The notes beneath the pieces were generated by a model that was not told where the DNA came from, did not search any database, and saw only the letters and a list, made by a program, of their open reading frames with translations. From positions 1-64,000 of the forward strand of contig CAJFNQ010000002.1 in the NCBI GenBank assembly GCA_904394975.1: 64,000 nt of DNA, given 5' to 3'. This stretch comes from Metaruminococcus_A gallistercoris. Its GTDB lineage: Bacteria; Bacillota; Clostridia; Oscillospirales; Ruminococcaceae. Shown here in pieces: positions 1 to 7,746 of this stretch; positions within the stretch are counted from its first letter, which is position 1; every line of letters begins with the position of its first letter. A program made the translations under genes and the position numbers.

Positions 1-55
1 AGCCAATGGCTACACCGCATTCACACAACAATATTTCATTGAGATACAAAAGCCC

Positions 56-100
56 TTGGGGCACCTTCCTTACGGAGGGTGCCCCAACCCTCTCTTTTTT
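56..100 (+). terminator. Rho-independent terminator of a gene left of the window
   Basis: A 10-bp perfect stem (56-65 with 78-87) is followed by a C/T tract ending in six T. It faces rightward, so it probably ends a plus-strand gene that lies outside the window. Confidence 0.6.
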
Positions 101-244
101 GTTGTGATGACCAACCGCCGTACCCGTTTCCGCCAAAACGGCTAGCTCATCATGGACCTTACTGTCAATTTTTCATAGGGCGGCTCTTCCCTGCTATTTC
201 CCGTGCGGCGATCAAATCAACGCGCGATACCCCTTTTTTGCAAC

Positions 245-274
245 AAAAAAGCACCTGGCAAACAGGTGCTTTTT
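245..274 (-). terminator. Terminator of the M23 peptidase gene
   Basis: Stem GCACCTG/CAGGTGC with a 5-nt loop, flanked by A and T tracts. It sits 8 bp past the stop codon of the leftward M23 gene. Confidence 0.85.
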
Positions 275-281
275 CTTACTT

Positions 282-2054
282 TTACAGATAATACCGCGGA
301 TTGGTCGTGCGGCCATTGACACGCACTTCAAAATGACAATGATTTCCGAATGACTGCCCGGTGCTTCCCACGGCGGCAATGACCTGCCCCTGTGCAACCG
401 TCTGCCCTGCGGAGACATACAGCGCGCTGGCGTGGCCATACAGGGTGACAACGCCGTTGCCGTGATCGATCATCACGCATTTTCCGTAACCGGAATACCA
501 ACGGGCAAGAATGACGGTACCGCCCGCGGAAGCGTAAATCGGGTTGCCGTAGCCAGATGCGATATCCATGCCCTTATGGCCGTAATGGCCGTATTCCTGG
601 CTGACATAGCCGGACGGGCACGGGTTGATAAACGCGCCGCTGCCGGTCTGCGGAGAAGAACCGCTTGGCGCAATGGAAATCGGTTCGGCGCTGCCGACTG
701 TGACCTGTTTTTGCACCGGTTCTTTTGTGACAACACTATCCAGAACGGTGCGGTTGACCTCAACGCCGTTGACGTAATCAATCGTAGCAGTCACCTGGCG
801 CACACCATCTTCACCCTCCTGCGTGGTGACCTTGGTGCCTTTCATGTATTTCTTGTCGGATACTTCCACCGTTTCATACGGGATGGATTCCTCGTAGGTG
901 ACGGTCTTGGAGACCTTGACCGACATAAACGGCACCGAGCCGGAAATTTTTACAACATCACCCGGGAAACAGCTGGTGAGGATGTTCGGATTGAGCGCGA
1001 CGAGCGAATCCAGCGAGATGCCATTCGCCTGTGCGATTTCATAAGGCGTATCTCCCGCCTGTACCGTATAAGAAAGCTCTGCTTCCTTGTCTGATGTGAC
1101 AAGAGCTGCAAGTTCATTTGCATCCACAACGCTGGAAGCAAGATAAAGGCCCTTGCGGAATTCATACGGTTGTTCAAATTCAACGTTCTGCACCGAAGTA
1201 TCAGCACGATAAGAATCCAGAATACCTTCTAACGCGTTTACCACAACTTCGGAATCGGTCACAGCACCGTAAAATTCATCGCCAATATACAGGCCTTCCG
1301 CCTCTACAATGTTCAGGTCAGAAAGCTGGATCATATTGTCCGCAAGCTGGTTTTCATCCAAAATATCCGCGCGGTTTACCAAAGAAACTGTATACTGCGG
1401 GATAATATCAATCGTTTCTTCGCCCTGTTCGTAGATGATCCGCTGCTGCATCAGCCGCTCAGCGTCCTCAAACACGGTTTCGTCTTCAATGTAGCCCACC
1501 GCTTGCCCGTTGTAGTACACCTGCACCGCAAAGGTCAGATTCTGGCCAACCATGACAACACCGGACAGGATCAGCACCAGAACGACCGGAAGAACATAGT
1601 TGAGCGTATGCCGAATCAATCGGCGGTTGTTCGCAAACCCTTCCGCGAACGTACGAACGCAAAGAAGAAGGCCGTTCCGGCGCCCTTCTGCTTCAGCCGC
1701 CATGCGGTAATTACGCTCCATCAAATAAAAGCCGCGGCGGACTTTAAAAAACGGAGCGCGCACTCCGTGCTGAATCTCCTCCCACAAACGAAGGCACGAA
1801 ACTTTCGCCTCCTTCAGTTTCGGGGAGAACTTCCTGAACAAAAAACGATAAAACCGTTTTAAACGGCGGATAACACCTTTAATTGTAAGCATGCAAGTAC
1901 GATAAGTCTCACGGAAGAGAGGCTCGCCATACTGATGATAAAACTCCGAACAAACAGAACCGATAGTGTCTAATACACGGCTGACCGAAAGCGTTTGCTC
2001 AGGACGTTGTTCAGGCTCTTTTTCCGCTGTGCGTTTTCCAAAGCGGAATGCCAT
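282..2054 (-). CDS. Membrane-anchored LysM-G5-M23 peptidoglycan endopeptidase
   Basis: A predicted murein hydrolase acting outside the membrane. Residues 1-150 form a basic, presumably cytoplasmic segment. One membrane helix (about 150-172) follows, then a linker domain, a LysM motif (about 325-370, containing YTVQAGDT), a G5 domain (about 378-450) and a C-terminal M23 peptidase (about 480-590). The zinc-site motifs are complete: GHKGMD supplies the HxxxD ligands and NHCHFEV the HxH. The ATG at 2054 is preferred because AGGAG lies 9 nt upstream; the in-frame TTG at 2060 is too close to it. The protein is 590 residues long. It has its own promoter and terminator. LysM plus M23 resembles cell-division or sporulation (SpoIIQ/Q-like) hydrolases, but the exact role is not evident. 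Confidence 0.88.
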   Translation of the reverse strand: MAFRFGKRTAEKEPEQRPEQTLSVSRVLDTIGSVCSEFYHQYGEPLFRETYRTCMLTIKGVIRRLKRFYRFLFRKFSPKLKEAKVSCLRLWEEIQHGVRAPFFKVRRGFYLMERNYRMAAEAEGRRNGLLLCVRTFAEGFANNRRLIRHTLNYVLPVVLVLILSGVVMVGQNLTFAVQVYYNGQAVGYIEDETVFEDAERLMQQRIIYEQGEETIDIIPQYTVSLVNRADILDENQLADNMIQLSDLNIVEAEGLYIGDEFYGAVTDSEVVVNALEGILDSYRADTSVQNVEFEQPYEFRKGLYLASSVVDANELAALVTSDKEAELSYTVQAGDTPYEIAQANGISLDSLVALNPNILTSCFPGDVVKISGSVPFMSVKVSKTVTYEESIPYETVEVSDKKYMKGTKVTTQEGEDGVRQVTATIDYVNGVEVNRTVLDSVVTKEPVQKQVTVGSAEPISIAPSGSSPQTGSGAFINPCPSGYVSQEYGHYGHKGMDIASGYGNPIYASAGGTVILARWYSGYGKCVMIDHGNGVVTLYGHASALYVSAGQTVAQGQVIAAVGSTGQSFGNHCHFEVRVNGRTTNPRYYL

Positions 2055-2139
2055 ATACAACAGCTCCTTTCTTTTTTAAAGATCATTTGCATTTGCTTGT
2101 TGGTCTCCAAATGATTACAAATTAGTTACAACAATATTC

Positions 2140-2167
2140 ATTATACTGAAAAAAAAGAAAATTGCAA
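2140..2167 (-). promoter_or_regulatory. Putative sigma-A promoter of the M23 gene
   Basis: On the minus strand TTGCAA, 16 bp, TATAAT. The -10 is perfect and the -35 matches four of six positions. It lies about 85 bp upstream of the ATG. Confidence 0.55.
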
Positions 2168-2311
2168 GCTTTATCTGCAAGAATGTTTCTTTTTTCAACC
2201 TTTTTCCTGCGCATTTTTCCGTTCCCTTCCAGCTTGAAAAACAACGTTTTGTAATAATTTCATCCAAAGACAAATGCGCTAAGTTTGCCGGAAAGCAGTG
2301 TATCCGCAAAC

Positions 2312-2341
2312 AAAAAGCCTGCCGCTGCCGGCAGGCTTTTT
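2312..2341 (-). terminator. Terminator of luxS
   Basis: A 13-bp perfect stem with a 4-nt loop, including five A and five T at the ends, begins 8 bp past the luxS stop codon. Confidence 0.88.
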
Positions 2342-2348
2342 CATCATT

Positions 2349-2822
2349 TTACTTATTGGCGCTGTAATTATAATCCAATCGTTCCACCGGATAATCCTTC
2401 AGCACTTCGGTAATCGGACCAATATCCGCTTTGGCTTTTGCCAGATCATGCTCTTTGTAATTGCCGCATTCTTTCGAACTCGCTGTTCCCGGAATCTCCC
2501 CTTCAAACTGCTCAATGAACCGCATGGCATCATAAGTCAGTTTAATAGCCGCTTCGTTCGGAACATTGCGGGTGAGCAGATAAAACCCGGTGCGGCACCC
2601 CATTGGGCCTACATAAATAATCTGATCCTTCCATTCGGTATTGCGGGCATAGGTAGCAAACAGATGCTCGATGGTATGCATTCCCGGAACATCCAGGTAA
2701 TCCCCTTTGTTCGGCAGTTTCATGCGAATATCGTAAGTGGTGATATCCCCGTCGATGCGGGAAATGTACATGCCGAGTCCGAGTGTATCATGATCCACAG
2801 TAAAGCTGGCGATTTTTTCCAT
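2349..2822 (-). CDS. luxS: S-ribosylhomocysteine lyase LuxS
   Basis: LuxS cleaves S-ribosylhomocysteine to homocysteine and the autoinducer-2 precursor DPD in the activated methyl cycle. The 157-residue protein has the metal-binding HTIEH (His49, Glu52, His53), Cys119 in ECGNYKEHD as the third metal-site element, and the GCRTGFY motif carrying catalytic Cys76. The start at 2822 is chosen because the protein then begins MEKIASF, as in the family, and GGATGGAG sits 9 nt upstream; longer in-frame starts have no ribosome site. No pfs (SAH nucleosidase) gene is adjacent. Length and motifs are standard. Confidence 0.96.
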   Translation of the reverse strand: MEKIASFTVDHDTLGLGMYISRIDGDITTYDIRMKLPNKGDYLDVPGMHTIEHLFATYARNTEWKDQIIYVGPMGCRTGFYLLTRNVPNEAAIKLTYDAMRFIEQFEGEIPGTASSKECGNYKEHDLAKAKADIGPITEVLKDYPVERLDYNYSANK

Positions 2823-2886
2823 AAAGATCGACTCCATCCTTGTTGTATTTTTCTTCATTGTAACACATTTTGCGGGCATTTGCACC

Positions 2887-2932
2887 TTAAAAAATTTCCG
2901 CCTGCTATTCCCACATGGAACACAGCAGACGG
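2887..2932 (-). terminator. Terminator of the amino-acid transporter operon
   Basis: An imperfect long hairpin (CCGTCTGCT paired with AGCAGGCGG, inner TTCC/GGAA) is followed on the minus strand by AAATTTTTT. It lies just downstream of the ATPase gene stop. Confidence 0.7.
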
Positions 2933-2947
2933 AAACATGAAATCATT

Positions 2948-3670
2948 TTAAAGCACTTTGGAAAGGAATTCCTGCAGACGGGGATTCTGCGGATGTTCAA
3001 AAAATTCCTTCGGAGCATTCTGCTCTTTGATATGCCCTTCATCCATAAACAGCACGCGGGTTGCCACTTCGCGGGCAAAGCCCATTTCGTGGGTGACAAC
3101 GACCATGGTCATACCATCGTCCGCAAGTTCTTTCATCAGATCGAGCACTTCGCCGACCATTTCCGGGTCGAGCGCGGAAGTCGGTTCGTCAAACAGCATG
3201 ACATCCGGGTTCATGGCAAGCGCACGAACAATGGCGATACGCTGTTTCTGACCACCGGAGATCATGGACGGATAGGCTGACGCCTTATCCGCAAGACCGA
3301 TCCGTTCCAGCAGACGCATGGCGTTCTGCTCGGCCTCTTCCTTGCTCATAAGTTTGAGCTTTATGGGTGCAAGGGTAATATTCTGCAAAACAGTCAGATG
3401 CGGGAACAGGTTAAAATGCTGAAACACCATACCCATTTTCTGACGCAGCCTGTTGATGTCGGTCTTCTTGCTGTTGATCTGCTCGCCTTCAAACCAAATC
3501 TCACCGTCTGTTGGTGTTTCAAGCAGATTCAGGCAGCGCAGAAAGGTGGATTTTCCGGAACCGGACGGCCCGACAATAACAACCTTTTCCCCTTTTTCAA
3601 TGTGTTCGTTAATGCCGTCGAGCACAACGTGTTCGTCAAACGTTTTGGTCAGATTCTTAACGTCGATCAC
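2948..3670 (-). CDS. Polar amino-acid ABC transporter ATP-binding protein
   Basis: The ATPase of a PAAT-family importer, energising amino-acid uptake through the neighbouring permease. It shows Walker A GPSGSGKST, the signature SGGQKQRIAIVRAL, Walker B VMLFDEPTSALD and the switch His in VVVTHEMGFA. The GTG start at 3670 is inferred from AAAGGAGG about 10 nt upstream and gives a 240-residue protein starting MIDVKNL, the usual GlnQ-like length; longer starts would overlap the ribosome site. It overlaps the end of the permease gene by 14 bp, so translation is probably coupled. Related to GlnQ/TcyN/ArtP-type proteins; the substrate cannot be told from the ATPase. Confidence 0.93.
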   Translation of the reverse strand: MIDVKNLTKTFDEHVVLDGINEHIEKGEKVVIVGPSGSGKSTFLRCLNLLETPTDGEIWFEGEQINSKKTDINRLRQKMGMVFQHFNLFPHLTVLQNITLAPIKLKLMSKEEAEQNAMRLLERIGLADKASAYPSMISGGQKQRIAIVRALAMNPDVMLFDEPTSALDPEMVGEVLDLMKELADDGMTMVVVTHEMGFAREVATRVLFMDEGHIKEQNAPKEFFEHPQNPRLQEFLSKVL

Positions 3671-4376
3671 TCTTCGCCATCCTCCTTTCCGCAATTTTAA
3701 TGAGCTTGCTGATGCCCATTACCAGGAAGAAATAGATAATCGCAACCGAAATAAGCGGGAAAAACGCATCGAAGGTACGGCTTCGAACCAAATCCGCCGC
3801 ACGGGTAAGGTCAACAACCGCAATGTAACCCACGATCGATGTTTCTTTCAGCAAAGCGATAAATTCGTTACCCAATGCCGGGAGGATGTTTTTAACCGCC
3901 TGCGGCAGAATGATGCTCTTCATCGTCTGCCCCTGCGTGAGGCCCAGCGAACGGCCCGCTTCCATCTGACCGCGGTCAACCGACTGGATACCGCCGCGGA
4001 TGATTTCGGAAACATAGGCGCCGGAGTTGATGCCGAACGAGAGAATGGCGGTGATGAGAACAAAGTCATCCGGAACACCGACAAGAATGATATTGTACAT
4101 AATGAGCAACTGAATCATAACCGGTGTACCGCGAATGACCGCTGTATACGCGTTGCAGATCCAGTTGAGAATTTTTAACTTTCCGCTCTGCGCGTTATAA
4201 ACCTTTACCACTGAAACCAGCAGGCCGATCATAACGCCCAGAAGGGTGGCAAACAAAGCGATGATCAACGTATTGCAGAAACCATTCAGAAAAGACGCCC
4301 AGCGGTTTTCTTCAATGAACGTTTTGTAAAAGCTGTTTGCAAACCCATCGAACATATTGAGAGGCAAAACTGTCAT
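3657..4376 (-). CDS. Polar amino-acid ABC transporter permease
   Basis: An integral membrane subunit of the His/Glu/Gln/Arg/opine class. The 239-residue protein has an N-terminal helix (about 29-55), further helices and the EAA-type loop EAGRSLGLTQGQTMKSIILP that docks on the ATPase. It is followed directly by the ATPase gene (14-bp overlap) and preceded by the binding-protein gene, giving a complete three-gene importer. One permease is present, so it probably works as a homodimer. AAAGGA lies upstream of the ATG. Confidence 0.93.
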   Translation of the reverse strand: MTVLPLNMFDGFANSFYKTFIEENRWASFLNGFCNTLIIALFATLLGVMIGLLVSVVKVYNAQSGKLKILNWICNAYTAVIRGTPVMIQLLIMYNIILVGVPDDFVLITAILSFGINSGAYVSEIIRGGIQSVDRGQMEAGRSLGLTQGQTMKSIILPQAVKNILPALGNEFIALLKETSIVGYIAVVDLTRAADLVRSRTFDAFFPLISVAIIYFFLVMGISKLIKIAERRMAKSDRR

Positions 4377-4423
4377 GCTTCAAATTCCTTTCTTGATCCG
4401 CTGTTTTTATAAGACGCGTTAAA

Positions 4424-4449
4424 CCCAGCGTGTAACGGTACACGCTGGG
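4424..4449 (-). repeat. Intercistronic hairpin between binding protein and permease
   Basis: A perfect 11-bp inverted repeat (CCCAGCGTGTA/TACACGCTGGG, loop ACGG) with no T-run after it on the minus strand. Such hairpins often protect the upstream message, so the binding protein is made in excess. That role is inference. Confidence 0.6.
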
Positions 4450-4480
4450 ACGCAGAATTCACTGTTTGTTACAGACCGAA

Positions 4481-5299
4481 TCAGGCTTCGGAATGAGCGA
4501 CTACATACTCTTCGATCTTGCCTTCGCTCTGGAGACGCTCCAAAGTGCTGTTGATGGAATCAAGCAGTTCGGTGTTGCCTTTTGCCACACAGATGCCGTA
4601 GGATTCCGGCTCCGCATCGCCGACTTTTACACATTTAATGCCGGTGTTGTTCGCAACGATCGACTCAGCCGGGAGCTTATCGATAACAACCGCATCGATA
4701 CGTCCGTTGAGCAGGTCCTGAGAAGCTTCCAACGCGTTCGCGTACTGTTTGCACTCTGCGCCAGTGCCTTCCAAAGCACCAGCTACATGCTCGCCGGTCT
4801 CTTCGTCTTCCGTACCGTTGACAGCATCGCTGACAAGGAAGTCACCGGTGGTGCCGAGCTGTACGCCGATGGTCTTACCGGTAAGGTCGCTCAGGTTCTC
4901 GTAAGTGTCGCCTTCTTTGCAGATGATGTACTGCACAGAAGTATAGTACTCAATGGAAAAATCAACCGCTTCTTTCCGTTCGTCGGTCACGGTGATACCG
5001 GCAGCGCCGAAATCCGCTTTGCCGCTCTGGATACCCGGAACGATGCTGTCGAATTTTACGTTTTTAACATCCAGCTCAACGCCGAGGTCTTTCGCGATCT
5101 CCTGACCGATCTCAACGTCAACGCCGAGAACCTGGTCGCCGGAAGTGTACTCAAACGGCGGGAACGCCGCGTCTGTATACATAACGATTTTGCCAGCTTC
5201 TTTGATCTGGTCTACGGTCTGGTACGAGCTGCCGGAACATCCGCTCAGCATGCAAAGGCCGAGGGCTGCGGCAGCAACAACTGCAAGCAGTTTTTTCAT
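4481..5299 (-). CDS. Amino-acid ABC transporter substrate-binding lipoprotein
   Basis: The extracellular binding protein (SBP_bac_3 family) of the importer. It has a lipoprotein signal MKKLLAVVAAAALGLCMLSG with the lipobox LSGC, then a two-lobed periplasmic-binding fold, including FPPFEY near the N-terminus, the family-typical DFGAAGITVTDERKEAVDFS and the GVQLGTTGD hinge region. The start at 5299 is set by GGAGGAG 6 nt upstream and by the signal peptide; the mature protein would begin at Cys. 272 residues. The ligand is not predictable; polar amino acids such as glutamine, cystine or basic residues are all possible. Confidence 0.93.
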   Translation of the reverse strand: MKKLLAVVAAAALGLCMLSGCSGSSYQTVDQIKEAGKIVMYTDAAFPPFEYTSGDQVLGVDVEIGQEIAKDLGVELDVKNVKFDSIVPGIQSGKADFGAAGITVTDERKEAVDFSIEYYTSVQYIICKEGDTYENLSDLTGKTIGVQLGTTGDFLVSDAVNGTEDEETGEHVAGALEGTGAECKQYANALEASQDLLNGRIDAVVIDKLPAESIVANNTGIKCVKVGDAEPESYGICVAKGNTELLDSINSTLERLQSEGKIEEYVVAHSEA

Positions 5300-5342
5300 A
5301 GTTACTCTCCTCCATTTGATTTCAATCAATTTGTTGTACTTA

Positions 5343-5371
5343 ACAATAGCACACTCCTGCATAAAATTCAA
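5343..5371 (-). promoter_or_regulatory. Sigma-A promoter of the amino-acid transporter operon
   Basis: On the minus strand TTGAAT, 17 bp, TATTGT, about 45 bp upstream of the binding-protein ATG. Confidence 0.6.
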
Positions 5372-5465
5372 GGATTTTTGCAATATTATTCATTTTTTCT
5401 TATATTTATACATCTCCGTTGGACGCATGCGAACAAATTTAGCGAATATGACCAAGTTTATTCAT

Positions 5466-6341
5466 TCACTGTATACGCAAGACTGCCGTCATATCCGGCG
5501 GGAGATGCGTTTTCAGGCAAACCCGCTCGCCTGTCACCGGGTGGATAAACCGCACCAATCCGCAGTGGAGCGACTGACGGGTGATCCATCCCCTCGTTCC
5601 GCCGTAGAGGTCGTCCCCCGCAAGCGGATGCCCCAGAAACGCAAAATGCACCCGAATCTGGTGGGTCCTTCCGGTTTGAAGACGTACAGCAAGCAGGCTG
5701 TGCCCATTTTGGCGAAAAAGTACCCGGTAGTGGGTGGACGCCGGTTTCCCGTCCGGCGAGACTCTGCGCAGGATGATGCTTTCCCCCGCCCGCGCGATGG
5801 GTTGTTTTATAAATCCATCCGGCGGAGCGACATCCCCTTCGGCAACCGCGTAATACACCTTCTCCACCTCACCCGAAAGCGCGGCGGCGGCAAGCGCGTG
5901 CTTGGCGACCACGCACAGACCGGATGTATCCCGGTCCAACCGGTTGATGGGGTGAAAACCAGCCGCCTCGCCCTTTTTCAGACAGCGGGCGGCAAACAGG
6001 TTTGCCAGTGTATCCTCCAAATGGCGATGGGAAGGGTGTACCGGCATGCCGGGCGGTTTGTTAAACACCACGAGGTCTTCATCCTCATACACCACAGGGG
6101 CGGACAGCGCCGCGTTGGGAATAAAATCCACCGTTTCCTCTTCCAGTACAAGAGAGAGGGTATCCCCTTCACGCAGCAGTGTGCGCGCGACCGATTCCAC
6201 TGGAGCACCGTTGAGAAAAAGGCTGCCACGGCCCTGCTTGAGGCGGTTCAAAAACCGCCTGGAGCAACCGTGGCAACCTTTTAAATACTGCCAAACAGAA
6301 CAGCCTGCGCCGGAATTCACCTGACAGGTTATGATCCGCAT
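5466..6341 (-). CDS. RluA-family pseudouridine synthase
   Basis: Converts uridine to pseudouridine in rRNA or tRNA. The 291-residue protein has an N-terminal S4-like part (FLNRLKQGRGSLFLNGAPV, about 30-50) and the RluA catalytic motif HPINRLDRDTSG with the essential Asp, then the RTHQIRVHFAFLGHPLAGDD segment typical of RluA/C/D. Its ATG shares one base with the ilvE stop (TGATG), so it is translated by coupling from ilvE and has no clear ribosome site. Which RNA position it modifies cannot be deduced. Confidence 0.9.
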   Translation of the reverse strand: MRIITCQVNSGAGCSVWQYLKGCHGCSRRFLNRLKQGRGSLFLNGAPVESVARTLLREGDTLSLVLEEETVDFIPNAALSAPVVYEDEDLVVFNKPPGMPVHPSHRHLEDTLANLFAARCLKKGEAAGFHPINRLDRDTSGLCVVAKHALAAAALSGEVEKVYYAVAEGDVAPPDGFIKQPIARAGESIILRRVSPDGKPASTHYRVLFRQNGHSLLAVRLQTGRTHQIRVHFAFLGHPLAGDDLYGGTRGWITRQSLHCGLVRFIHPVTGERVCLKTHLPPDMTAVLRIQ

Positions 6342-7417
6342 CAGCCTTTGCAGACTTTAACGATCCAGCCGCGGGTATCCTCTTTACGGCCCCACTGGAT
6401 GCCGGTCAGTTCATCATACAGACGCTGAGAAATTTCACCGATCTGATTGTTGTTGATGGTCATTTTCAGGTCGCCGTATTTGAGTTCGCCAACCGGAGAG
6501 ATAACCGCTGCCGTACCAGTGCCGAATGCTTCTTTCAGATTGCCGGCCTTATACGCTTCGACCAGTTCGTCAATGGAAAGCATCCGTTCAGAGACTTTGT
6601 AGCCCCAGTCTTTGAGCACCTGCACGCAGGACTTTCTGGTAATGCCCGGCAGGATAGAGCCGTGCAGTTTCGGGGTAACGATCTCATCGCCCAGAACGAA
6701 GAAGACGTTCATGGCGCCGACCTCTTCAATGTATTTCTGCTCTACGCCGTCCAGCCAGAGAACCTGAGAATAACCTTCCGCGCCGGCAACATCCTGCGCT
6801 TTGAGGGAAATCGCGTAGTTCGCGCCGGTTTTGACCTCACCGGTACCGCCGCGAACCGCGCGGACATAGTTGCGTTCCACGTAGATGGCGACCGGATTCA
6901 GGCCGGTTGCATAGTACGCGCCCGACGGGGAAAGGATAATGAGGAGCTTATAGCTCGAGGACGGATGAACGCCCAAAAACGGCTCGGTCGCGAAAATGAA
7001 CGGGCGGATGTACAGCGCAGCGCCTTCCGAATGCGGGACCCAGTCTTTATCGATTTCGATGAGGGTCTTGAGCGCTTCCAGCATAAAGTCTTCGTCCACT
7101 TTCGGAATACACATACGCTCGTTGGAATTGTTGAGACGTTTGAAGTTTTCCTGCGGGCGGAACAGCTGAATGTCGCCGTCTGCGGTGCGGTAAGCTTTTA
7201 AGCCTTCAAAAATAGTCTGCGAATAATGCAGCACCGAGCAGGAAGGATCAAGCGCGATCGGCCCGTACGGAAGGATCTGCGCGTCATGCCAGCCGTGTTC
7301 TTTGTCCCAGTCCATCATGAACATATGGTCGGTGAAAATGTGACCAAAGCCCAGCTTGGATTCATCCTGCGGTTTCTGTTTCGGGCAGGTGGTTTTGGTA
7401 ATTTTAATGTTGCTCAT
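6341..7417 (-). CDS. ilvE: Branched-chain amino-acid aminotransferase
   Basis: Transfers amino groups between glutamate and Leu/Ile/Val keto acids, using PLP. The 358-residue, fold-type IV enzyme belongs to the larger BCAT subgroup (eukaryote and Bacillus YbgE-like). The Schiff-base Lys lies in GEVKTGANYAISL, and VLWLDGVEQKYIEEVGAMN and GTGTAAVISPVG are PLP-phosphate and substrate-pocket motifs. It is driven by a near-consensus promoter that is divergent from the glgP promoter, and it is followed by the pseudouridine synthase. No T-box leader is present. Confidence 0.95.
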   Translation of the reverse strand: MSNIKITKTTCPKQKPQDESKLGFGHIFTDHMFMMDWDKEHGWHDAQILPYGPIALDPSCSVLHYSQTIFEGLKAYRTADGDIQLFRPQENFKRLNNSNERMCIPKVDEDFMLEALKTLIEIDKDWVPHSEGAALYIRPFIFATEPFLGVHPSSSYKLLIILSPSGAYYATGLNPVAIYVERNYVRAVRGGTGEVKTGANYAISLKAQDVAGAEGYSQVLWLDGVEQKYIEEVGAMNVFFVLGDEIVTPKLHGSILPGITRKSCVQVLKDWGYKVSERMLSIDELVEAYKAGNLKEAFGTGTAAVISPVGELKYGDLKMTINNNQIGEISQRLYDELTGIQWGRKEDTRGWIVKVCKG

Positions 7418-7486
7418 CGGTTCAGCACTTCCTTATAAAAATAACGTACCGGTTCCGTACTGGCGGAACACAGTACAACTGAAATC

Positions 7487-7515
7487 ATTATAGCAACATC
7501 CACCCTGATTTTCAA
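7487..7515 (-). promoter_or_regulatory. Sigma-A promoter of ilvE
   Basis: On the minus strand TTGAAA, 17 bp, TATAAT, about 70 bp upstream of the ilvE ATG. Confidence 0.8.
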
Positions 7516-7574
7516 CAAATGTGAAGAAGATTTTTGGCTCCTGCAGGGAATTATGTCGATTCTACCAATTCTCG

Positions 7575-7603
7575 TTGAAAAATCCATTCTCTTCCTATAT
7601 AAT
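7575..7603 (+). promoter_or_regulatory. Sigma-A promoter of glgP
   Basis: TTGAAA, 17 bp, TATAAT. It is divergent from and about 60 bp away from the ilvE promoter, and leaves a leader of about 135 nt before glgP. I see no riboswitch in the leader. Confidence 0.8.
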
Positions 7604-7746
7604 AATATCAGTGTTCTTTATTTCGACCGGGAATTTTTTCCGGAAAGGTCCCGCCGGCTGTTTTGCGTCGGTCGGACGATACCTGTTTTCCCGGCCGGCC
7701 CTTTGGGCGCGGCGTTGTATCCGAATAATAGAGAGGAGTCGATCAA

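Noticed and set aside
432..1094. Long open frame opposite the M23 gene
   Set aside because: It is the antisense of a clear peptidase, with no ribosome site or protein-like motifs.
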